Part shown: piece after piece, positions 16,586-25,514 of the stretch
How positions within the stretch are numbered: position 1 is the first letter of the stretch
Layout of the letters: every line of letters starts with the position of its first letter
Origin: Actinomycetota bacterium
Lineage (GTDB): Bacteria > Actinomycetota > Coriobacteriia > Anaerosomatales > Anaerosomataceae
Direction of reading: 5' to 3'
Length of the DNA stretch: 64,000 nt
Assembly: GCA_009773565.1 (NCBI GenBank)
Contig: WSXY01000009.1
Location: forward strand, 62,001-126,000
Made by a program: the position numbers and the translations under genes
The notes under the pieces: model-generated
What the model was told of the DNA's origin: nothing
Databases searched by the model: none
What the model saw: only the letters and a program-made list of their open reading frames with translations

Positions 16586-17764
16586 ATGCGGGGGAGATTG
16601 CTCACGGTAGTCGTCGTTCTTGCGCTCGGGTCGGCGCTTGTGGCCGGTTGTGCACAGGGGAAACGCGGCGCTTCGGATGGCACGTCGGCCAAGCCCTATC
16701 GGATTGGCGCTGTTCTTTCGCTCACCGGGACGTATGCCGGTCTTGGCACGCCGGAGCAGAATGCGATCAAGCTTGAGGCTGCCCGAATCAACGCCGCGGG
16801 GGGCATCAACGGACGTCTCATTGAGGTCTTTTACGAAGACGATGGTACGGATCCCGCGAAGGCCGTGGCCGCTGCCGCGCGCCTCATCGAGCAGGAGGAC
16901 GTTCTCGCGATTATCGGGGCGACCGGTACCGGTCAGACCATGGCCATCAGGAGTGAGATTGCCCGCGCTGGTGTGCCGCAGGTGTCGATGGCGGGTGGTT
17001 CGGTCGTGACCGACGACTTCGACCCGCTCGTGTTTCAGACCCCTTGGCCAAATCGGATTGTCGTCCCGTTCACGCTCAAAGCGCTCAAGGCGCGCGGTCT
17101 GACGAAGATCGCCCTCATCAGTGATACGAGCGGTTACGGTACCGATGGTCACGACATCATCGTCAAAGAAGCCGCTGCGGCAGGTATTGAGGTTGTTGCC
17201 GAGCAGACGCTCAATCCCGGCGATACTGACATGACCGCGCAACTCACCAAGATCAAAGGCGCAGCTCCTGACGCGATTCTGATGTGGAATGCGGGCAAAG
17301 AAGCTGCAATCGTCGCCAAGAACATGCAGCAACTTGGCATGAAGACGCCCCTTGTCGGTAGTCCTGGCAACGGTCGCAAGGAGTTTATCGAAGGCGCAGG
17401 GGCAGCCGCTGAGGGGTTCCGATTTGCCGCCGGTAAGGTGTTGGTTCCCGCTGCATACGGTACGGATTCCGAGCCGTACAAGGTGGCCAATGACTTCATC
17501 ACGCGGTACACGAAGGCATACGGGACGCCACCCGACATCTTCGCCGGGCACGCGTATGACGCATTCCTGGTGGTCGTGGATGCGCTTGGTCGTGTCGAGG
17601 GGGATGTCACGCCCGGGTCGTTGAGAGACGCGATCGAGAAGACAAGCGGATTGGTCGGAATTGGCGGGACCTTCAGCTACTCGGCTACAGATCACAACGG
17701 CCTGACCATGGAAGAGCTCGTTCTCTACCGGGTGGCCGACAAGACATGGGTTCTCGACCAGTGA
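16586..17764 (+). CDS. livK: branched-chain amino-acid-type ABC substrate-binding lipoprotein, copy 2
   Basis: Paralogue of the preceding gene along its entire length, sharing the blocks IGAVLSLTGTYAGLG, EDDGTDPAKAVAAAARLIEQ and GDTDMTAQLTKIKG, so it arose by tandem duplication. The signal peptide ends in the lipobox VAGC. ATG 16586 gives the shortest signal peptide; TTG 16580, closer to GGAGG at 16568-16572, is an alternative start. Two receptors sharing one permease usually widen the substrate range. The copies have diverged (for example ISDTSGYGTDGH versus VTDTGGFGADGQ), so distinct ligands are possible. Confidence 0.92.
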   Translation: MRGRLLTVVVVLALGSALVAGCAQGKRGASDGTSAKPYRIGAVLSLTGTYAGLGTPEQNAIKLEAARINAAGGINGRLIEVFYEDDGTDPAKAVAAAARLIEQEDVLAIIGATGTGQTMAIRSEIARAGVPQVSMAGGSVVTDDFDPLVFQTPWPNRIVVPFTLKALKARGLTKIALISDTSGYGTDGHDIIVKEAAAAGIEVVAEQTLNPGDTDMTAQLTKIKGAAPDAILMWNAGKEAAIVAKNMQQLGMKTPLVGSPGNGRKEFIEGAGAAAEGFRFAAGKVLVPAAYGTDSEPYKVANDFITRYTKAYGTPPDIFAGHAYDAFLVVVDALGRVEGDVTPGSLRDAIEKTSGLVGIGGTFSYSATDHNGLTMEELVLYRVADKTWVLDQ

Positions 17765-17790
17765 AGCCGTTCGCATGGCTGCGGTGATCG

Positions 17791-18669
17791 ATGAATAGTG
17801 CAGAGCTGTTGCAGTTTGTGGCCTCGGGGCTCCAGAACGGAGCCGTATACGCGCTCGTCGCGCTTGGATTCACACTCGTCTACGCGTCCACCGGGATCAT
17901 CAACTTCGCTCAGGGCGAGTTCTTTATGCTCGGCGGCATGCTGGCGGTCGCTGGTGTGCGTGCCGGGCTGCCACTCCCGTTCGCCGCTCTCGCCTCGGTT
18001 GTCCTCACCGCATCGATCGGTCTGCTCTTTGAGCGGGTCGCCTTACGTCCGAGACGTGATTCGGGGCCGACGGTGCTTATCATCATCACCATCGGCGGTT
18101 CTATGGTGATGAAATCGCTCGCCCGTCATGCGTTCGGACCGAATGAGCTCTCGCTGCCGCCGTTCAGCCCCGGTGTCCCAATCGTCTTCGCAGGGGCGTC
18201 GATCGACCGACAGGTGCTCTGGATCTGGGGCCTTACCATCGTCGCTGTTGTGGCACTCACGTTCCTTTACTCTAAGACGAAGCTCGGCCGGGCAATGCGC
18301 GCGTGCTCGCTCAGTCATGATGCTGCGCGGCTCATGGGCATCGATACGGCCCGCGTGGTGATGATCTCCTTCGGGCTGGCGGCTGCCCTCGGCGCCCTTG
18401 GCGGTGTCGCCGTCGCGCCGCTTACACAGACCGCGTTCGACGTCGGGTCGCGAGCGGGGCTCAAGGGCTTCGCAGCCGCCATTCTCGGCGGGCTTGGCAA
18501 CCCGATTGCGGCTGTGGTGGGCGGACTTGTCCTTGGCTTGCTCGAAAGCCTCTCGGTGGCGTTCATCTCGAGTACCTACAAAGACGCCATCTCACTGGTT
18601 GTGTTGCTGGCAGTGCTCTTCTTGCGGCCGCAGGGACTGCTGGGCAAGTCCCGACGGGAGAAGGTGTGA
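17791..18669 (+). CDS. livH: branched-chain amino-acid-type ABC permease LivH
   Basis: Inner-membrane permease of about 292 residues with roughly eight hydrophobic segments. The opening LQNGAVYALVALGFTLVYAS and the STGIINFAQGEF block are hallmarks of LivH. It forms the channel with LivM. Its stop overlaps the livM ATG by one base, and the receptor gene ends 26 bases upstream. Confidence 0.95.
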   Translation: MNSAELLQFVASGLQNGAVYALVALGFTLVYASTGIINFAQGEFFMLGGMLAVAGVRAGLPLPFAALASVVLTASIGLLFERVALRPRRDSGPTVLIIITIGGSMVMKSLARHAFGPNELSLPPFSPGVPIVFAGASIDRQVLWIWGLTIVAVVALTFLYSKTKLGRAMRACSLSHDAARLMGIDTARVVMISFGLAAALGALGGVAVAPLTQTAFDVGSRAGLKGFAAAILGGLGNPIAAVVGGLVLGLLESLSVAFISSTYKDAISLVVLLAVLFLRPQGLLGKSRREKV

Positions 18670-19676
18670 TGGCGAGGTTTCTGACACCCAGAATCCTTGG
18701 CCGCGCGCTGCCGGTCGTCGCATGCGGTGTGCTCTTTTTGGTGCCGATGCTCACCGATGACCGCTATCTCTTCAAAGTGCTCACGTTCGTTGGCCTCAAC
18801 GTCATCGTGATCGCGGGTCTTGCGTTGCTCTTCGGGTTTGCCGGGCAGATATCGCTCGGTCATGCGGCGTTTGTGGGCATCGGGGCGTACACCTGCGGGT
18901 ACCTGACCGCAGCCCGCGGCGTTCCGTGGATTGTCGCGGTGATCGCGGGCACCGTGCTTGCCGGGGTCGGCGGCTTTCTTCTCGCAATCCCGAGCCTCCG
19001 TCTCAAAGGACACTACCTCGCAATGGCTACGCTTGGTTTCAACGAGATCATGAGTGTGCTGTTCGTCGAATTGCGTCCGGTGACGGGTGGCAACGATGGG
19101 CTCCGGGGGATTCCGTTCGCATCCATCGGCGCGTGGAAGATAGACACCCCGGCAGGCAACTACCTGCTTGTCTGGGGCGTAGCGGTGGTCGTGTTGCTGC
19201 TGACGGCAAACATCATACGCACCCGCCCCGGGCGCGCCATGCGAGCACTCCACGGCTCAGAGCTTGGAGCGTTGGCGTCCGGGGTCGATACGGGACGCCT
19301 CAAGACGGAGGTGTTCGCGCTGTCGGCGGGTATCGCCGGTCTTGCTGGCGCGCTCTACGCGAGTTCGGTCGGCTTCATCTCGCCATCGACGTTCTCGCTT
19401 GAGTTCTCCGTCTTGCTCATCGCGATGGTCGTTATCGGCGGGGCAGGTTCGCTTGCCGGACCGGTAGCGGCGTGCGCATTGCTGACGTTGCTCCCGTATG
19501 CGGATGCGCTCATCCCGGGGCTCTCGAAAGAGTTGATCGCGCTCATTCAGGACTGGGAAGCGGACATCTCCGGTTTCGTGATGATCCTCGTACTCTTGTT
19601 CGCACCCGGTGGGCTGGCGGCGCTTGGTCGGCGACTTGGCGGCACGAGCGCGCGCGGGGCAGGGGGTGTGCAATGA
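18669..19676 (+). CDS. livM: branched-chain amino-acid-type ABC permease LivM
   Basis: Second permease subunit, about 335 residues with many hydrophobic segments. The GLALLFGFAGQISLGHAAFVG block is the LivM signature, and GRAMRALHGSELGALASGVD is the cytoplasmic loop that contacts the ATPase. It starts at ATG 18669; a GTG codon precedes it. Its TGA overlaps the livG ATG. Confidence 0.95.
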   Translation: MARFLTPRILGRALPVVACGVLFLVPMLTDDRYLFKVLTFVGLNVIVIAGLALLFGFAGQISLGHAAFVGIGAYTCGYLTAARGVPWIVAVIAGTVLAGVGGFLLAIPSLRLKGHYLAMATLGFNEIMSVLFVELRPVTGGNDGLRGIPFASIGAWKIDTPAGNYLLVWGVAVVVLLLTANIIRTRPGRAMRALHGSELGALASGVDTGRLKTEVFALSAGIAGLAGALYASSVGFISPSTFSLEFSVLLIAMVVIGGAGSLAGPVAACALLTLLPYADALIPGLSKELIALIQDWEADISGFVMILVLLFAPGGLAALGRRLGGTSARGAGGVQ

Positions 19677-20443
19677 GTCTTCTCTCGGTCAGGGGCATCA
19701 GCAAGCGCTTTGGCGGGCTCACTGCGGTCGATGACGTCTCCTTCGAGGTCTTTGAGGGCACCATCAAGGCGCTGATCGGTCCGAACGGGGCAGGGAAGAG
19801 CACGCTGTTCAACCTTCTGACCGGCTTTGAGCGACCCGATGCGGGGAGCGTTTCCTTCGGAGGTACCGCGCTTGGCGGCAAGCGTCCGCATGAAGTGGTG
19901 CGCGTCGGCCTCGCGAGAACCTTCCAAAACACGCAGCTCTTCGAGGAGATGACGGGGGCGGAGAACGTTCTCGTCGGGATGCACCCGACGATGCGTACCG
20001 GCTTCATGGCCGGGGCGCTCCGTCTGCCGTCGACGCGTGCCGAGGAGCGAGACGCCCGGGAGCGCGTGGGGCATCTCTTGCGACTCGTTGGCGCTGACCA
20101 GTACGCCGATACGCCGGCCGCCGACGTGCCTCACGGGGTGCGACGACTCCTTGAGATCGCCCGAGCCCTCGCTACGTCACCGCGCCTCCTGCTGCTCGAC
20201 GAACCGGCCGCCGGTCTCAATAACGCCGAGACTCGCACCCTTGCGACGTGTCTTCGCCGGATTCGCGATGACGGCATCACGATTCTCGTCGTTGAGCACG
20301 ACATGGGCCTCGTCATGGACGTATCGGAGGAGATCGTCGTGCTCGACCGCGGTCGTAAGATCGCTGAAGGCCCGCCGCTGCTCATTCAGAAGGATGCTGC
20401 TGTCATCGAGGCGTATCTCGGTGAGGAGGCCGTATATGCCTGA
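19673..20443 (+). CDS. livG: branched-chain amino-acid-type ABC ATPase LivG
   Basis: ATP-binding subunit of 256 residues. Walker A is GPNGAGKST, Walker B is LLLLDEPAAGL, the H-loop is VEHDM, and the LivG insertion is seen in RTFQNTQLFEEMT. The usual LSGGQ signature loop is replaced by VPHGVRRLLEIARAL, where LivG proteins normally have a YGxQRRLEIARAL form; the G-R-L-E-I-A-R-A-L core is kept. It overlaps both livM and livF by a few bases. Confidence 0.95.
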   Translation: MSLLSVRGISKRFGGLTAVDDVSFEVFEGTIKALIGPNGAGKSTLFNLLTGFERPDAGSVSFGGTALGGKRPHEVVRVGLARTFQNTQLFEEMTGAENVLVGMHPTMRTGFMAGALRLPSTRAEERDARERVGHLLRLVGADQYADTPAADVPHGVRRLLEIARALATSPRLLLLDEPAAGLNNAETRTLATCLRRIRDDGITILVVEHDMGLVMDVSEEIVVLDRGRKIAEGPPLLIQKDAAVIEAYLGEEAVYA

Positions 20444-21167
20444 TCCCGTTCTCCAGGTGCGTGATCTTGAAGCCGGCTACGGGCACGTGTCCGTGCTGCG
20501 TGGTGTCTCACTCGACGTCGCTGCCGGCGAGATCGTGACCATCATCGGTTCGAACGGCGCTGGCAAATCGACGTTGATGAAGGCGATCACCGGCTTCTTG
20601 CACCTGACCGGTGGCACGGTGACGCTCGATGGTCGCGCGATCACCGGCACCGCTCCGGAGAAGCTCGTCCGACGCGGGCTTGCCCTCGTACCGGAGGGCC
20701 GCATGCTCTTCGGCCCGATGAGCGTTGCTGAGAACCTCGCGCTCGGTGCGCACACCCGTACGAGCGCGACGGAGATCGCGCAGGATCTCGAGCGCGTTCA
20801 GGCGCTCTTCCCGGTGCTCGCAGAGCGGGCGGCGCAACCCGCGGCAACGCTTTCCGGCGGTGAGCAGCAGATGCTCGCCATCGGCCGTGCGCTGATGTCT
20901 CGTCCGCACGTGCTCTTGCTTGACGAGCCGTCACTCGGACTTGCACCCAAGGTCATCGCGGACATATTCGGCGTTCTCGACGGGCTGCGAGCCGAGGGGC
21001 TCGGAATCCTGCTTGTCGAACAAGATGCGAACCTTGCGCTCAAGCATGCGGACAGAGGGTACGTCATGCGAACCGGTCACGTGGTGCTAACGGGCACCGC
21101 CGAGGAACTCGCCAACAACGATGACGTGCGCCTCATCTATCTGGGCGCCTGGCACGGTAACGAGTAG
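20436..21167 (+). CDS. livF: branched-chain amino-acid-type ABC ATPase LivF
   Basis: Second ATPase subunit, 243 residues, with Walker A GSNGAGKST, signature LSGGEQQMLAIGRALM, Walker B LLLDEPSLGLAP and an LVEQD H-loop region variant typical of LivF. The ATG at 20436 lies inside the end of livG. It is the last transporter gene; the CoA ligase starts 12 bases later. Confidence 0.95.
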   Translation: MPDPVLQVRDLEAGYGHVSVLRGVSLDVAAGEIVTIIGSNGAGKSTLMKAITGFLHLTGGTVTLDGRAITGTAPEKLVRRGLALVPEGRMLFGPMSVAENLALGAHTRTSATEIAQDLERVQALFPVLAERAAQPAATLSGGEQQMLAIGRALMSRPHVLLLDEPSLGLAPKVIADIFGVLDGLRAEGLGILLVEQDANLALKHADRGYVMRTGHVVLTGTAEELANNDDVRLIYLGAWHGNE

Positions 21168-21179
21168 GGAGAGAGCGAG

Positions 21180-22484
21180 ATGCCTGTTTGGAATCCCGAA
21201 TACGAAACGATGCCCCGTGAGTCGCTCGCGGAGCTGCAACTTCGGCGCCTGCAATCCACGGTCGCCTGGGTCTACGAGCGCATCCCGTTCTATCGCGAGG
21301 AACTTGACCGACGAGGCGTGAAGCCGAGGGACATTCGGTCGCTTGATGATGTTCGTCTTCTGCCACTGACCGACAAGACCGCACTCCGCGACACGTATCC
21401 GTACGGCATGTTCGCAGTGCCGCTCGAGCAGGTCGTACGCGTGCATTCCTCGTCGGGTACCACGGGAAAGCCGATCGTCGTCGGCTACACGAAGGGCGAC
21501 CTCAACACGTGGAGCGAGCTGACCGCCCGTATCGCCTCGGCAGCCGGAGTCACTGCTGCTGATCGTGTTCAGATGGCGTTCCTCTACGGCATGTTCACGG
21601 GCGGTTGGGGCATGCACTACGGCATCGAGCGTCTCGGTGCGACCGTCTTCCCGGCGGGCAGCGGCAACACCGAGCGACAACTCATGATGATGCAGGACTT
21701 CGGCACCACCGCGCTTGTGTGCACGCCCAGCTATGCACTCTACATCGCTGAGGTTGCCGAGAAGGCCGGTATCGATATCCACTCGCTGCCGCTCCGGTTG
21801 GGACTGTTCGGCGGCGAACCGTCCGGCGAGGGCATGCGAGCAGAGATCGAGCGCCGTCTGGGAATCATTGCCACTGACAACTATGGCCTGTCGGAGGTTA
21901 TGGGCCCGGGCGTTTCGGGGGAGTGCGAGCACCAGTGTGGACTCCATATGGCCGAAGACCACTTCTTGTTCGAGGTCGTCCATCCCGAGACGGGCGAAAC
22001 ACTGCCTGAAGGGGAGGAGGGCGAGCTGATCATCACGACCCTCACCAAGGAGGCGTTCCCGGTCCTGAGATACCGTACACACGACCTGACCGTGATCGAC
22101 GCATCTCCGTGCGTGTGTGGGCGCACGCTCGCGCGCATGCGGAAGGTTCGCGCCAGAACCGACGATATGTTGATCATTCGCGGAGTGAACGTCTTTCCTT
22201 CCCAGATCGAGGATGCGCTCTTCCAGATCGAGGGAATCGAGCCGCATTACGTCATCATCGTCGACCGCGAAGGGGCGATGGATGATCTCGAGGTGAGAAT
22301 CGAGGTCGCCGGGGAGATATTCTCTGATGTGATGGCCGATATGGTCGCGTTCACGAAGCGGGTCGCGGAGCGCATCCATTCCGTGATCGGCCTCCACGCG
22401 AAGGTGACCTTGGTAGAACCTGGTACCATAGAGAGGACGGTCGGCAAGGCCCGGCACGTCATCGATAAGCGGCAGGCCCTGTAG
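21180..22484 (+). CDS. paaK: phenylacetate-CoA ligase family protein
   Basis: Adenylate-forming enzyme of 434 residues that activates aryl acetates to CoA thioesters. The P-loop-like motif is [15 protein letters not shown], and the family blocks [30 protein letters not shown] and [19 protein letters not shown] are all present. Running in the acyl-CoA to acid direction, this clade can also recover ATP from the arylacetyl-CoA made by IorAB. Its position after iorAB, ACT and a Liv-type transporter supports a role in aromatic amino-acid fermentation. AGGGAGAG precedes the ATG. Confidence 0.93.
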   Translation: MPVWNPEYETMPRESLAELQLRRLQSTVAWVYERIPFYREELDRRGVKPRDIRSLDDVRLLPLTDKTALRDTYPYGMFAVPLEQVVRVHSSSGTTGKPIVVGYTKGDLNTWSELTARIASAAGVTAADRVQMAFLYGMFTGGWGMHYGIERLGATVFPAGSGNTERQLMMMQDFGTTALVCTPSYALYIAEVAEKAGIDIHSLPLRLGLFGGEPSGEGMRAEIERRLGIIATDNYGLSEVMGPGVSGECEHQCGLHMAEDHFLFEVVHPETGETLPEGEEGELIITTLTKEAFPVLRYRTHDLTVIDASPCVCGRTLARMRKVRARTDDMLIIRGVNVFPSQIEDALFQIEGIEPHYVIIVDREGAMDDLEVRIEVAGEIFSDVMADMVAFTKRVAERIHSVIGLHAKVTLVEPGTIERTVGKARHVIDKRQAL

Positions 22485-22522
22485 GCAAGGGCGACCGCTG
22501 GCCCGGACAGCGGAGGATCTAC

Positions 22523-23065
22523 GTGTCGCAAGTGCTCGCCATAGTCCTCATCGTAATCGCCGCGCTCGTCGGAATTGCGGGCATTGGTGCGGGAGCGTTC
22601 GTGTTGTGGCGACGGACAGTACGTCGCTACGTCGTCGTCCTCGTCAGCAATCGCGAACGAGTGAGAGCGTCCCTTTCTATCGTTGAAAGCCTGGTGGCCA
22701 CGCTCGCAAGCGGCAGCGACGGAGACCTTGTCGCTTTTGCGCTTGACGCGACTTCAGACGAACGCAGGACGCTCGAGGAGATCGCCGCTCGTATGGAGTT
22801 CCTCACGGGTGAACTTGCGACGATGCCGCTCCCGAAGCATCTCTGGGATTCCGCGAACGAACTTGCGGATGCTGCCGAACTCTTAGGAGCGCAAACGAGA
22901 GCGTTTGTTGGAAAAGAGGGGAGTGACGCGCTCGATGCGCTCGCCGGTATCGATCTTGCGTCTGTTATCGGTCATATTGACGCCGCGGACATGCTTCTCG
23001 CCGAACTGGTCGAGCGATATGGTGTCGATGACACGGCGGTCTATGGCGGGGGATTGTATATCTGA
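22523..23065 (+). CDS. single-pass membrane protein with helical domain, unknown
   Basis: A 180-residue protein with one N-terminal transmembrane helix (residues about 5-30, ending in WRRTVRR). The rest is a mostly helical soluble domain rich in Ala, Leu, Asp and Glu with heptad-like spacing. GTG 22523 is preceded by GGAGG. The positive-inside rule predicts a cytoplasmic soluble domain. No conserved family was recognised. It may be translated with the SH3-domain gene that starts 28 bases after its stop. Confidence 0.75.
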   Translation: MSQVLAIVLIVIAALVGIAGIGAGAFVLWRRTVRRYVVVLVSNRERVRASLSIVESLVATLASGSDGDLVAFALDATSDERRTLEEIAARMEFLTGELATMPLPKHLWDSANELADAAELLGAQTRAFVGKEGSDALDALAGIDLASVIGHIDAADMLLAELVERYGVDDTAVYGGGLYI

Positions 23066-23093
23066 ATCTCCGCCCGTGGATTGGGGACGTCCG

Positions 23094-23522
23094 ATGGCCG
23101 ACATGAATTCCTCTCCAGCCGTGAGCGCGCGCAAGGCGTTGACGATTATCGGGGCCCTTTTCGCGCTGGGTCTTGTCGCCTGGATGGTCCTGAACGCGTA
23201 TGGTGACTACCGCGCCGCCGTAAGCAGTGCGCGTCGCGGAGGGTCGGTCGATTCGACGGCAGGCGTTGAGGGTACCAGCACGAAATCAGGCGGGGAGGGG
23301 ACAGGGACCGTCGGGTCCACCGCGGGCGTTGTGACCGTGCTGGCCGAGGGGCTGAACCTTCGGGACAAGCCGACGATCGGTTCGAAATCGATCAAGACGC
23401 TCAAGAAGGGCGACAAGCTCGCACTTGTCGAGAAGATGACCGGTTGGTACAAGGTGCGAGACGCGGCAGGCGACGAGGGTTGGGTCGCCGCCGGCGGACA
23501 GTACTCAAAACTCGGCGAGTAG
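23094..23522 (+). CDS. membrane-anchored bacterial SH3 domain protein
   Basis: About 142 residues: a transmembrane segment (ALTIIGALFALGLVAWMVL), a Gly/Ser/Thr-rich linker, then one bacterial SH3 domain whose core reads VLAEGLNLRDKP, TLKKGDKLAL and WYKVRDAAGDEGWVAAG. Such domains usually bind cell-wall peptides outside the membrane, so this is probably a type II anchored surface protein. ATG 23094 follows GGGGA at 23083-23087; ATG 23103 is an alternative. Specific function unknown. Confidence 0.83.
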   Translation: MADMNSSPAVSARKALTIIGALFALGLVAWMVLNAYGDYRAAVSSARRGGSVDSTAGVEGTSTKSGGEGTGTVGSTAGVVTVLAEGLNLRDKPTIGSKSIKTLKKGDKLALVEKMTGWYKVRDAAGDEGWVAAGGQYSKLGE

Positions 23523-23538
23523 AGGCAGGGGAGCCACG

Positions 23539-23883
23539 ATGGGGCGACAGGTCATTGGCAGAGCCGACGAGTTCTACCGCTTGCGGGTACTGCGCGTCGA
23601 CGCGAGCGACTCCCCCGACCTGCAGTGGCGTGACGACATACTCTACCGTCGCCCGCCCGCAGATCACGTCGCAGAGGGCGAGGTCTACCGGGTCGAGGCG
23701 GTCGAGCTGGATGACGAAGATGTCGCAACACCGCTTTCGGCGTTCGGATCATCAGATGAGGCATACGCGTGGCTTGAGACGAGCGCGACCGATCTGAGCG
23801 AGATGACGAAGTCAGAGTTCGAGCACACGTACTTTCCCGATGATGGCGGGCTCCCGGTACTCGACGGACTCGGTGACGTGTAG
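23539..23883 (+). CDS. small acidic protein, unknown
   Basis: A 114-residue soluble, acidic protein without signal peptide or cysteines; I recognise no domain. GGGGAG lies seven bases before the ATG and the gene is 16 bases from the SH3 gene, so it is likely the last member of that run. The repeated VEAVELDDED and DEAYAWLETSATDLSE segments are typical of a small alpha/beta protein, but no function can be assigned. Confidence 0.65.
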   Translation: MGRQVIGRADEFYRLRVLRVDASDSPDLQWRDDILYRRPPADHVAEGEVYRVEAVELDDEDVATPLSAFGSSDEAYAWLETSATDLSEMTKSEFEHTYFPDDGGLPVLDGLGDV

Positions 23884-24187
23884 TCCACTGCGCCTTGTGA
23901 GTCCTACCGGGAGTAGACGTCTCCTGGCGCGGGATACAGCTCCAGACTCCTTTCAGCGCCTTTCTACACGGGGGGTAGTGTTGTTAGTATCGAACTTAAC
24001 ATAAGATGTATTATCGGGCGTCCATGGTGTGAGGGAGAGAGGAGTCCCCTTGCGCTGTTCGCGGAGAGTGCAGGGTGCTGCTTCTCACGCGCAGAGAATC
24101 GAAGCGGCCCCGGACCGCGCGTTGAGCGCAGCCCGGGGCCGTCGTATGAGCCACACGCGTTCACGTGCAACACGTGGTGGTCAACCG
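23884..24187. other. 304-base convergent intergenic region, no gene seen
   Basis: This region lies between two converging gene ends. It contains an unusually AT-rich patch (about 23985-24015) beside GC-rich sequence, and a strong inverted repeat at 24105-24141. I looked for small SRP RNA, tmRNA and 6S-like blocks and found none. An unrecognised small RNA from the AT-rich patch toward the hairpin is possible but unsupported. Confidence 0.5.
24105..24141 (-). terminator. hairpin at the end of the permease operon (candidate terminator)
   Basis: Arms CGGCCCCGG and CCGGGGCCG form a perfect nine-pair stem around a loop that can itself pair GCGC with GCGC. Read on the - strand, the stem is followed by CTTCGATTCTCT, which is moderately T-rich. 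The + strand side is not. It lies about 47 bases past the uraA stop, so it most plausibly ends the leftward permease transcript. Confidence 0.45.
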
Positions 24188-25504
24188 CTAGCCCTTGGAG
24201 GCCTCTTTCGCGAGGTCTCCGCCGAAGTCAGCGCCGGCCGTCTCGGCCAGGCCCTTCGACTGTGCAGGCAGGATCAGGTTCAGGACGATGCCGATGACCG
24301 TTGCGAGCGCCATACCCGGAATCGCGTATGAACCGATCGGAATCGCATAGCCGCCGGTATCCATGCCGATACCGATGACGAGCACGACGCTCGACAGGAT
24401 GAGGTTCCGGCTGTGGCTGTAGTCGATACCGCTGTTCACGAGCATCCTGAGGCCGCTTGAGGCGATGAGGCCGAACAGCAGCAGCGAGATGCCGCCCATG
24501 ACCGGCGTCGGGATCGAGCTGATGACGGCGCCGACCTTAGGAATGAATCCACCGATGAGGAACGCGAACGCACCGGCGTACCAGAAGAGCTGCGTGGCGT
24601 AGACCTTGGTGACGGCCATGACGCCGATGTTCTCGGCATAGGTCGTTGACGGCGTGCCGCCGACGAAACCTGAGAGCGCCGTCGCGATGCCGTCGCCAAA
24701 AAGCGATTCCGGCAGAAGCGGCGTGAAGTCCTTGCCCGTGATCTCGTTGATGACGAGCAGGTGTCCGATGTGCTCGACGATGACGACGAGTGACACCGGC
24801 GCGATGATGAGTATCGCGTTCATGTTGAAGACCGGGAACGTGAGGTTCGGCAGTCCGATCCAATTGGCTGCAGCGACCGGAGCGAAGTCGACGAGCCCGA
24901 GCGGGATCGAGACCACGTAGCCGACGATGATGCCGAGCAGGATCGGGATCGTCGCCGCGAACCCCTTGAAGAAGCTCGAGAAGGCGATTGCCGCCGCCAG
25001 CGTGATACCGGCGACCATGACGAGCTTCAGGTCCACCGGATTGGCCGGATTCACACCCGGGAAGATGGACATCTTCACCGCGGTGGCCGACAGGCCGAGA
25101 CCGATGACGATGATGACCGCGCCCACAAGGGCCGGAGGAAGCACGCGGTCGATCCACGCCGAGCCAAAGGCTTTGATAAGGCCGGCGACGATCATGTACA
25201 CGAACCCGGCGGCGACCAGACCGCCGAGCGCTGCGGGAATGCCGGACATCTTCGCGACGTACGCGATCGGCACGATGAACGCGAAGCTCGATCCGAGGTA
25301 GCTCGGGATCTTGTTCCGCACGCAGATGAGATACAGGATCGTTCCGATACCGGAGGTCATCAGGCCGACGCCCGGGTCGAGCCCGGTCAGGAGCGGCACG
25401 AGAACCGTCGCGCCGAACATGGCCATGAGGTGCTGAAGAGAAAGCGGTATCGCCTGGAGCAGCGGTAGCTTCTCGTCAGTCTGGATGATGCGCTGTTCTG
25501 CCAA
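24188..25504 (-). CDS. uraA: uracil/xanthine permease (NCS2 family)
   Basis: Membrane symporter of 438 residues with about 14 hydrophobic segments. The opening LPLLQAIPLSLQHLMAMFGATVLVP (seen as LPLLQAIPLSLQHLMAMFG then ATVLVP), SSFAFIVPI, and PVSLVVIVEHIGHLLV with the transport glutamate are typical of UraA-type uracil:proton symporters. The C-terminus is long and charged. It follows the purine permease by 10 bases on the same strand, suggesting a shared nucleobase uptake operon with the NUDIX and dut genes upstream. Confidence 0.93.
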   Translation of the reverse strand: MAEQRIIQTDEKLPLLQAIPLSLQHLMAMFGATVLVPLLTGLDPGVGLMTSGIGTILYLICVRNKIPSYLGSSFAFIVPIAYVAKMSGIPAALGGLVAAGFVYMIVAGLIKAFGSAWIDRVLPPALVGAVIIVIGLGLSATAVKMSIFPGVNPANPVDLKLVMVAGITLAAAIAFSSFFKGFAATIPILLGIIVGYVVSIPLGLVDFAPVAAANWIGLPNLTFPVFNMNAILIIAPVSLVVIVEHIGHLLVINEITGKDFTPLLPESLFGDGIATALSGFVGGTPSTTYAENIGVMAVTKVYATQLFWYAGAFAFLIGGFIPKVGAVISSIPTPVMGGISLLLFGLIASSGLRMLVNSGIDYSHSRNLILSSVVLVIGIGMDTGGYAIPIGSYAIPGMALATVIGIVLNLILPAQSKGLAETAGADFGGDLAKEASKG

Positions 25505-25514
25505 TGCTCTCCCC

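Noticed and set aside
16343-17776. - strand open frame of 477 codons
   Set aside because: Antisense to the second receptor gene, which has a lipobox and family motifs.
23884-24187. SRP RNA or tmRNA
   Set aside because: The SRP GGTCAGG-type loop and tmRNA ends are absent, despite a GGTGCTG-like stretch.
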